Made by a program: the position numbers and the translations under genes
Assembly: GCA_039720395.1 (NCBI GenBank)
Contig: CM077829.1
Span: 23,081,955-23,145,954, forward strand
Length of the DNA stretch: 64,000 nt
Direction of reading: 5' to 3'
From: Liquidambar formosana
Taxonomy: Eukaryota > Streptophyta > Magnoliopsida > Saxifragales > Altingiaceae
Notes under the pieces: generated by a model
What the model saw: the letters and a program-made list of their open reading frames with translations, nothing else
What the model was told of the DNA's origin: nothing
Databases searched by the model: none
Shown here: piece by piece, positions 56,696 through 64,000 of the stretch
Position numbering within the stretch: the stretch's first letter is position 1
Layout: each line of letters opens with the position of its first letter

Positions 56696-58218
56696 CGTAG
56701 TTCGAAAAGAATAGGGTTAAATCCTAATGCAAACCTATGGTAAAAACCCTAGGTTTCCTCATTTGAAAATACATCGAATAATCCAAAATTGAAAACTTCC
56801 ACAAGAGGAAAACTTTGATAAAAACCAGAATTTATTATTGAAGGAAACCTTTGATAATTACCATAAGCTTGAATTAAGAATTAACCCTAGGAGGGAGAAG
56901 AGAAAAGAAAGAAAAAGAAAGGTGAATTGGGGCACCTTCAAACCCTACTTACCCGAGCGCACAAGCTCCAAACATTAGCCATTTCAGACCATAGCAGCCC
57001 TATTTGCAATAGGACAAGCATTGTACCTGTTTGCACCCTTACAAGTGCACAAAATCATGCAAAGAAAGCAATATGCAAATCTGGACAGAACCTTGACAAG
57101 GCCTAAAATCATCCATTAATCATGCAAACAACAAGGATAATAAATAACTAAGGACTCTAACTCAATCCTACATGCAATGACTTGACTAACATGCATAAAA
57201 ACCTACCAAAGACACACTACCAAGCATAAGAGACTCCAATAACATCAATAAACATGATAACAAAGCATACTCTAACCAAAAAGATGTCATTTTATGTAAA
57301 ATATGAAAATAAACCTTCCTACGGCGAGCTTTCTTAAGCGAAACTATCCTAGGATAATTTCACGTAAGAAAGTCGTTATGGGGAGGTGCAATCAGCATAT
57401 CCTACGTAAAATATATACTCTAGAACACAACAGAAGAGATTTCATGCTTAAACACATCACAGAAGACTCTCATACAAAACCTCACTCAACGAAAAGGATA
57501 ATTATCCTTAAAAAAGGATAATATCTCCAAAAACCCTATAAAATATACTATATGAATGCAAACCTAGCATGATTCAACTATATGCAGCATATATAGAATG
57601 ACTATGATGAGCAACAGCTCAAAAAGCTAAGCTAAGCATGCTGTATAAGACCTATGCGATTTCAGGGTTATCGAAACCCTAATCTCACAAATATGCATAA
57701 AAACCTACTAAATGACTCTAAGACATGCTCAAATTATCATGAATATCATTCATATCATATATATTAACTAACAGGAGCATCAATTCATGATAATAATCAC
57801 AGCAACCTAAACATGTGAACTATGCATGATTTAAGAAGATAGAAAGAGTAATACTTTCAAATCCTTAGTAAACTAGGGATTATTAAGCATATAAAACCAT
57901 AAACTATCCTAAAATCATCCATATAACATCACATAGACATTGAATTCCATCCATAAGAAGAACAATTGCATGCACCACAACTATCCTAGAAGGAGAAGGA
58001 AAAAGAGAAGAAGGAGAAGCAGGAATTCATGTTCAGCATAAAAGGGATAGGCTTACCTCTTGTAGACTCTTCCTTGTCTTCAATCCTCTTGTTTCCTTGC
58101 TTGCTTAGGGTTGAAGAGCCTCCTCTTGAAGTCCTTCTAGCTCTCCAAACTCGTAGCTCCCTCTCTCTCTAAGTGTAAAGTGCAATTAACCTCCCTCCAT
58201 GTGCCGAATATCATGTCC

Positions 58219-58226
58219 TTTATATA
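58219..58226 (-). promoter_or_regulatory. TATA box of E3 3' LTR
   Basis: TATATAAA on the minus strand, about 190 bp downstream of the palindrome, the same offset as in E1 and E2. Confidence 0.65.
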
Positions 58227-58413
58227 GAGAACTGACCCCCTAAACCAATGGCTAGGATTAATTCATTAAATAATGATCCTAGGGCTATTAGAGACTCTCT
58301 TGGTGCTCAAACAACTCAAACCTACACACTCCTAAGCTCAGACAAGTTGTTTTGGCGGAGGAAACCGTCAAAAGAGGGATAGAAGAGTCAGAGTTTGAGT
58401 TAAAGAAGGACTC

Positions 58414-58494
58414 CTCGGGTGACCAACTAGGCTTGGACGGTTAGCCGTCTGGGCCTAGACAGGCTGACCGTCCAGCCCCGGATGGTTACCCGAG
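58414..58494. promoter_or_regulatory. 80-bp palindrome, copy 9 (E3 3' LTR)
   Basis: Ends CTCGGGTGACCA / TGGTTACCCGAG. The internal sites are changed to GACGGTTAGCCGTC and GGCTGACCGTC, so the flanking G-C pairs of E1/E2 became A-T on both arms. Confidence 0.85.
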
Positions 58495-59200
58495 GCCCTC
58501 CTATTTCCGCTTCGGTTTTGACTTCCACTTGCTTCAGAAGTCCTAAAATCTTCAAATTAAGTCCAATTTTGACGAAATAAAAGCCAAAACGACTGTGTTT
58601 CGAAGGGGAACACATTTTTAGGCATTTTAGGACAAAAATCCTCAACCATGGGTGCATGGCTAGGTTTTACAAAGGTGGTTAACCATGGTGCTTCACCGTC
58701 GCTAAGCTGGGTTTGTACACAAGGTCGAACCGAATGCTTTCCCAATCGAAAATTGATCTTTCTAAACATGTTTAGGACATAAATAAAGCCCAATTGAAGT
58801 TAAATGAGAGAAAATTGGTTGGGTCTTGTGAGTCAATTTGAGCAAACCAAGAAAGGGTCTTTTAGCCAACCCGAACCATTACGAGCCGAATTGATCTTAA
58901 ACCATTAATTCATGAAATTGAACCTATATATGGACTCTATATAACCATATGAACTTGATGGGATGACTCGGGATTCATTCCAAGGTCAAATGGAAAATAT
59001 ACGGCTTAAAAGACGATTATGCCCTTCAAGTCGCAAAAGTTCTTATTGACCATCGAAATGAACTCCAAATCACTTCAAAATTCATACACATGATATTCAA
59101 TGCCATAGAAACTCAATGCAAAAGACTAGACTCAAAAAGGACTCAAAATCCTACATGAAATGATATGTCCTAGCTAAGGTGACAAAAATGGGGTGTGACA

Positions 59201-59242
59201 GAAGCCCCTCATTGGTGAACAAGTTTCACTTGCGAGCCAATG
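59201..59242 (-). other. E3 polypurine-tract region and conserved hairpin
   Basis: GAAGCCCCTCATTGG as in E1/E2. Hairpin 59210-59242: outer stem CATTGG/CCAATG; inner arms ACAAGT and ACTTGC, which in element-sense RNA give GCAAGU/ACUUGU, closed by a G-U pair; loop GAA. Confidence 0.7.
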
Positions 59243-59324
59243 ATCAAAGAACAACCCATTTTTGTTTGATGGATTAATCTCATTAATGCCAACAAACTCA
59301 AATGGAATCAGAAGGATAGACCAA

Positions 59325-60620
59325 GCATGCGACGATTTCATCGAAGCAACAAATTAATTGCATTTCTATGCATGCCAACTTCGTTGGTGCGCTCATGCAA
59401 ATGCCTTTACCATGCACTAATTGCATTAGTGATGGTCTTCTCATGATGCGAAGCTAGTTGCACTAGTGCATCACAAGGTACCCTACCAATTTCATTGGCA
59501 TTCTCAAAATGAGTTATTTCATAACTCATAAATCATCATTTTATGTGAATTATTGGTGAATTGAATGTCTATCAATTCAAAACCAAGTGCATTTCATGCC
59601 AGTCTCACTGGGGATAACAAATGTGGTGAGTTATTTCATAACTCATGACTTATCAAATTATGATTTCATGCCACTTTCAGTGGAAACAACAAAGATATGG
59701 AGTTATTGCATAACTCATGTATCATTTCATGTGAAATTGTGCCACTTTCTGTGGAAACAACAAAGACAGGGAGTTATTTCATAACTCATGCCACTTTCTG
59801 TGGAAGTAACAAAGACGGGGAGTTATTGCATAACTCATGAATCATCATTTCATGTGAAATTGTGCCACTTTCTATGGAAGCAACAGAGATGGGGAGTTAT
59901 TGCATAACTCATGGATCGTCATTTCATGTGAAATTGTGCCACTTTTTATGGAAACAACAAAGATGGGGAGTTATTGCATAACTCATGGATCGTCATTTCA
60001 TGCCACTTTCTGTGGAAGTAACAGAGACGGGGAGTTATTGCATAACTCATGGATCGTCATTTCATGGGAAATTGTCTTTATCACATGATATGAGACCCAA
60101 TTGCAAGTCAATTGATTCAAAATCAAGCTTATTTCTTGTCATTTTATGTGAAACTACCCTTATCACATGGAATGACAATGTATTGGGAGTCATTCAACTC
60201 CAAATCAAGTGCATTTCATGTGAAATTGTCTTTATCACATGAAATGATAATGTATTGAGAGTCATTCAACTCAAAATCAAGTTCATTACTTATCATTTCA
60301 TGTGAAATTATCTTTAACACATGAAATGACATTGAATTAAGAGTTAATTGATTGAAAATCAAGCATATTTCATTTCATTTCATGTGAAATTATCTTTATC
60401 ACATGATACAACATTGATTTTGAAAGTCAATTGATTGAAAAACAAAGTGCATTTCATGCCCTCTTCACAAAGATAGCAAGTTACTTCGTAACTAGCATAG
60501 CTTATGAATCGTCATTTCATGTGAAGTTATCTTTATCACATGATTAGTAAGTCATTTCATGTGAAATTATCCTTATCACATGATATGATATCACTATCAT
60601 CTCCTAGAGAATTGAATTCC
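59325..60620. repeat. E3 tandem array of triloop hairpins
   Basis: First part (59333-59550): unlike stems with 3-nt loops, CGAT-TTC-ATCG, CCAAC-TTC-GTTGG, CACTAAT-TGC-ATTAGTG, CTAGT-TGC-ACTAG, CCAAT-TTC-ATTGG, ATGAGTTAT-TTC-ATAACTCAT. Middle (59595-60075): units of about 53-76 bp with CCACT-TTC-AGTGG-type and GAGTTAT-TGC-ATAACTC hairpins. Last part (60085-60600): larger units with CATTTCATGTGA...TCACATGAAATG. No protein; short frames at 59587, 59900 and 59985 are repeat artefacts. Confidence 0.88.
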
Positions 60621-60859
60621 AAGACTTGAAAGTCAATCAATTCAACACTAAGCTCATTTCATGAGAAAGCCATTTATCATGGCCATTGCAACTCCTCGTT
60701 ATGCGGGCGAATACAATCACCCAAGATTCAAAAATTTCATTGAAACTCGATAAAATTGAGGGATATATTCATCCCATAACTCAAGGATTGCACAAAAAGT
60801 CAATTTGGAGAAGTTTAGAGGTCGCAAGCGCGCGAGACGGGGCAAACGGGCAAAGCGGG
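60621..60859. other. Spacer between E3 array and PMD-A promoter
   Basis: Non-coding; ends in GCGCGCGAGACGGGGCAAACGGG just before the palindrome. Confidence 0.4.
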
Positions 60860-60939
60860 CTAGGGTGACCATCTGCCCTCAGATGGTCAACCGTCCAGGG
60901 CAAGACGGCTGACCGTCCAGGGTGGGACGGTTACCCGAG
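60860..60939. promoter_or_regulatory. 80-bp palindrome, copy 10 (upstream of E3 PMD-A)
   Basis: Sites GGGTGACCA, TGGTCAACCGTC, GACGGCTGACCGTC and GACGGTTACCCGAG. It uses the ACGG/CCGT variant also found in the E3 LTR copy, not the GCGG/CCGC form of E1/E2. Confidence 0.85.
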
Positions 60940-61224
60940 CCCACCATTGAAAAAATTCTGGGTTTTTAAACCCAACACTTGCCCACTCATTCTCACATTC
61001 TCCCATTCGAAAATTAGAGAGTTTCTCTCTCTAAACTCACATCCTATCTTCTCCATCTCTCATTCTCTCATTCCTACTTCAAAAACATTTAATCCAAACA
61101 TCAAATGCACATCAAACAACAACAAATCAAGCCCCTTTAGCAATCAAAACAACCAATTCACATCATCTTGTGAAATCAAACCAAATCAAACCCATTTTTC
61201 ACAAACCCAACTCCATCATCAAGG
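60940..61224 (+). promoter_or_regulatory. E3 PMD-A core promoter and 5' UTR
   Basis: TTCTGGGTTTTTAAACCC near 60955 and AGAGTTTCTCTCTCTAAAC near 61017, same order as E1 and E2. Confidence 0.6.
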
Positions 61225-63235
61225 ATGTCATCAAGCAAGGACTCAAGCACCAAGTATCCATTCTATGGGGTCAAAAGCACATACAAGGCACCACTCTATG
61301 ATGCTCCACAAGCTAGGGTGTTGCTTGAACCCGAGAAGCATCTCTCATTCATCCATTCCCAACAAGAAGTAAGTTTACCCAACTTAACACTTTTCTTTTG
61401 AATCTTTCGATTCTTTTGAGGAAATTGCATTCCCTTCTACTTCTTTTGAATACCCCTTGGGTTGTTGAGTGATATCCCTTGATTTGGCGAGGATTGAACG
61501 CACAAATTCTTTTCATTTGAAAACTTGAAAAATGGCACCCGCCAAGTGTTCGATAAAATTCCCAAGTGAAATAAAGATGTTCAATCTTTACCAAATCAAT
61601 GTATATCAACAAGTAAACCCTCAAGTGAGTAATATGCTATGATTTAGCAAGGATTGACCATAAAAATTCTTTTGTTTCAAGGCTTGGGAGGTGTCACCCA
61701 CCAAGTGTTCGATAAAATGCCCAAGTGATAAAAAAGTGTTCAATCCTTGCCAAATTAAGGCACATGAACAAGTAAACTCATAAACATCCATTAGCAATTC
61801 ATTTCATGAATAAAAACAACTTTTTGACATCCTTTAGAAAACAATTTAAAACCAATTGCTAGTGTAGGTTTATTGTTTCTATGTTCTTTCAACTAACTCT
61901 CAAGGTATTTTCAATGGCTATAGCCCAACTTTCAGGACATGCGCACTCGGTCCTCTGTCAAAGGACTCATTGAATGGTGGCGAAACATGGAAAACTTCCA
62001 ACCCATTACCAAGGGCTATGTTGAAAAGGCCGGTTTTGGTCCATTCCTAGACTCTTTGTGGAATGACCAATGTGATAGGCAAGCTTTGCTAGCCTTGTCT
62101 GAGCTATGGTGGGACACCACCAATACATTCCACTTTGGCTTTGGGGAGATGACACTAACCCCCAAGGACTTCACCATGATCACGGGCTTAAGCATTAAAG
62201 GCAAAAGCTTGGAGTTCTATGAGGAGGCTCACACGGATGAGGATTATCTCCTAGCTTACCTTGGGATGGAGATCGAGGTAATCAAGAAAGCAGTGCGACG
62301 CACTTGGCTTTTCAACAAGTTTGCTAAGCAAAGGGAGAGCGAGGTTCCAAGCCCCAATTGCATTACAAGGGCATTCCTTCTGTACATGATCTCATGCACA
62401 TTCTTTGCTGGGACGGGCGACCTAGCCCCTTTGGGTCTTCTTGCAAGCATGGAAGATGTTGACAAGATTAGGAAATTCAACTGGGGAGGGGCTGTTCTGG
62501 CCACCATGTATCGCACTATGTGTGACATGTCACGTGGTGTGACTAAGGACTTCGGCGGGATGCCCTTTGTTTGGGAGGTAATGCTACTTCCCTTTTATTT
62601 CTTTTTTTCATTTTTCTTTTAGATTATCTTTTCTTTTTGACTCTTTTCTCAACTTTTGACAGGTTTGGTGCTATGAGTACCTCAACCTATGTCGCCCATC
62701 CTTTGCTGAGGAAACCATTGAATGGCCTACCCTCAAGAATTACTCTCCTAGTTATGTGTCCATCCGGGCGGCGAATCGTCATGATTACGCCTTTGCTAGA
62801 GCTCACCTAGCAAACCTTACTGCTGATATGGTGAAATTCTTTCCCCATTCTTTTCCTTTTCTTTTTTTGCTCTCAATTTCTCATTTTGGATTTTTGAACA
62901 GATTGAGTGGAATCCCTGGAAGATATGGGTACCAATGCTACCCAAGCGATGCAATCCTAGCTTGATGCTAACGGGCAAGAGGGTGCTCTTGGAAGGCCCT
63001 GTGGGTAGGTATTGGTAGCTAGGAGAGCGTGTCTTACGCCAAGTCATGGGTGATGTGAATGCCGCCATGGCTCCAATGCCTCCACCACTTAACATGAGGC
63101 ATGCTAACTTAATGGAGGGGGAGGAGTTGTGGGATGCCTTGAGAGGCTGGGATGCGGAGGAGTTCACTTCTCCTGACATTGCATATGACACTTTCTGTCT
63201 CCAATATCTGATGAGGCCCAAGGTGACAGGCTTCC
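61225..63235 (+). pseudogene. E3 PMD-A, exons 1 to 4 (truncated by Copia-2)
   Basis: Exons 61225-61368, 61936-62577, 62663-62830, and 62902 onward until Copia-2 at 63236. The first three have exactly the E1/E2 lengths (144, 642, 168), and introns are GT...AG, phase 0. The exon 2 acceptor is a clean CAACTTTCAG/GAC in frame. Exon 2 signature: WWDTTNTFHFGFGEM, TPKDFTMITGLSIKG. A TAG at 63016-63018 interrupts exon 4 (after GRYW), followed by LGERVLRQVMGDV as in E1. Exons 5-7 should lie beyond Copia-2, outside the window. Confidence 0.83.
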
Positions 63236-64000
63236 TGTTGGGAATCGAACAAGAGGGAAAAATAGAAGTGCGGAATATAAAAATTTTTCCTACGATTCCC
63301 AATCCCATGAATCTAACTATGCATAACACAAAATCAAACCCTAACTACAAAGAGGGTTAGAACACTTATAGAATTTTTGTCTTCTCCTTTTTGCTCCAAG
63401 CTTTGATTCCAGACAGCGGTGAATGAGCAGCCCAAGTGTGCTGCCTCCAACGGTATCCACACCTAGCTAGAGCTTCAAGTCCTTTCTTTCTTCTTCCTTG
63501 TTGTTGCTAGAGGTGGAGAAGAGAGAGAGAGAGAAGAGAGCCTCCAAGGGGCTGGACGGCTAGGGTTATTGTGCAAGCCTCTTATGCCATGTCACACATA
63601 AGTGTGACTTATATAGGCAGCCCACTAAAGGGGGCTGGCCATGGGGAAGAAACCCTAATAGGGTTATGTGTAATTACACTTAATTGCACATTAACCCCTA
63701 TTATTTGTATCAAATACAAATAGGCCCATAAAGAACTATTCTTTATTCACTAAAACCCTTTCTCTCATAGACTTTAAAGCCCTTCTTGCATGATCAGTGT
63801 GTGACCCATTGGGTTCACATCATTAAGTAGTAGGAATAGCACAAGGTGTGCACAATGGAACTCTTTCCATTTAGGGTCTAATTGGAACTCCTTCCAATTC
63901 CCTAATTGATTATAACTCACTTATATCAATTAGGGCTTCTACTAACCATGAGTAACACCTAGCATATGGCTCATGGTGTGGTCCTTAATGAGGTGAATAG
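63236..64000 (-). mobile_element. Copia-2: LTR of a second Copia copy, minus strand (partial)
   Basis: TGTTGGGAATCG at 63236 is the reverse complement of the Copia-1 LTR end, and the sequence stays alignable to the end of the window (about 765 of 1660 bp). It differs from Copia-1 at several sites (for example near 63385, 63410, 63480 and 63680), so it is a sister copy. The expected TSD copy here is CTTCC (63231-63235); the other side is outside the window. Confidence 0.92.

Larger units (their letters stand above)
56696..59200 (-). mobile_element. E3 3' LTR, inner fragment
   Basis: Remainder of the LTR interrupted by E2, ending GGGTGTGACA. Contains palindrome 58414-58494, a minus-strand TATATAAA at 58219-58226 and donor-like GTAAGT at 56947-56952. 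It is clearly diverged from E1 and E2 LTRs in the middle (for example 57290-57540) but shares both ends with them. No gene. Confidence 0.9.
35430..64000 (-). mobile_element. E3: third Tat/Ogre-type element (3' part only), interrupted by E2 and Copia-2
   Basis: The left boundary is TGTGAACCC at 35430 in E0. Its 3' LTR is split by E2 (35430-35937 and 56696-59200, about 3.0 kb in total), followed by the polypurine-side hairpin, its own tandem array and PMD-A on the plus strand, which Copia-2 interrupts at 63236. PMD-B, pol, gag and the second LTR must lie to the right of the window. The expected TSD next to the left boundary is AAAAT (35425-35429), untested because the other end is not visible. 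Confidence 0.85.

Noticed and set aside
1..64000. tRNA or rRNA genes, or a single-copy host gene
   Set aside because: Nothing with cloverleaf or rRNA-like sequence was recognised; the tRNA-like 18-mers at 30695 and 53502 are primer sites, and every substantial coding region belongs to one of the six elements.

Overview
The window is plant nuclear DNA made entirely of nested LTR retrotransposons. I see no ordinary host gene, rRNA or tRNA gene. Marks of a flowering plant are Ty3/gypsy elements of the Tat/Ogre type (second, archaeal-type RNase H, arginine-tRNA-like primer site, gag-pro and RT separated by an intron), Copia elements with a Met-tRNA primer site, and plant-mobile-domain (PMD) genes. 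The species cannot be named. The layout suggests a gene-poor, probably methylated region, since several stop codons look like CGA-to-TGA or CAA-to-TAA changes.

Nesting, by target-site duplications (TSDs). E0 is an old, decayed plus-strand Tat element (1-3115, 33431-35429, then presumably beyond the window). E1 (3116-33425, minus strand, TSD GGCCC) is inserted in E0 gag; without its own insertion it is about 20.6 kb. Copia-1 (10716-20413, plus strand, TSD CTAAT) sits in exon 5 of a gene inside E1. E3 (35430 to beyond the window, minus strand) is also inserted in E0. E2 (35938-56690, minus strand, 20,753 bp, TSD GTCCA) is inserted in the 3' LTR of E3. Copia-2 (63236 to beyond the window, minus strand) is inserted in the PMD gene of E3.

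E1 and E2 share one plan, E3 as far as it is visible. Read on the element-sense (minus) strand: 5' LTR, tRNA-Arg-like primer site, leader, gag-protease (G-patch in E1, deleted in E2), a roughly 170-190 bp in-frame intron, RT-RNaseH-aRNaseH-integrase. Next come two genes on the OPPOSITE strand: PMD-B (one exon, 428 codons) and PMD-A (seven exons, about 576 codons, all introns phase 0). Last come a hairpin-rich tandem-repeat array, a hairpin next to the polypurine tract, and the 3' LTR.

The most unusual signal is a roughly 80 bp near-perfect palindrome present ten times. It lies upstream of the putative TATA box in every LTR, and upstream of both antisense genes. It holds four small dyad sites spaced 21.5-22 bp apart (two helical turns), and its sequence drifts together within an element (E3 differs from E1/E2 at both of its visible sites). 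With the conserved antisense gene pair, this suggests an element-encoded regulatory circuit. The second unusual signal is that the three elements carry unrelated tandem arrays at the same position, yet all are built from short hairpins with compensatory stem changes. Many loops in E2 and E3 are GNA-like triloops on the element-sense strand.

Coding state: E2 has an intact RT-integrase frame and an intact PMD-B, but its gag-pro and PMD-A are broken. E1 has nonsense and frameshift damage in gag-pol. No PMD-A copy is intact. All identities and counts were judged by eye.
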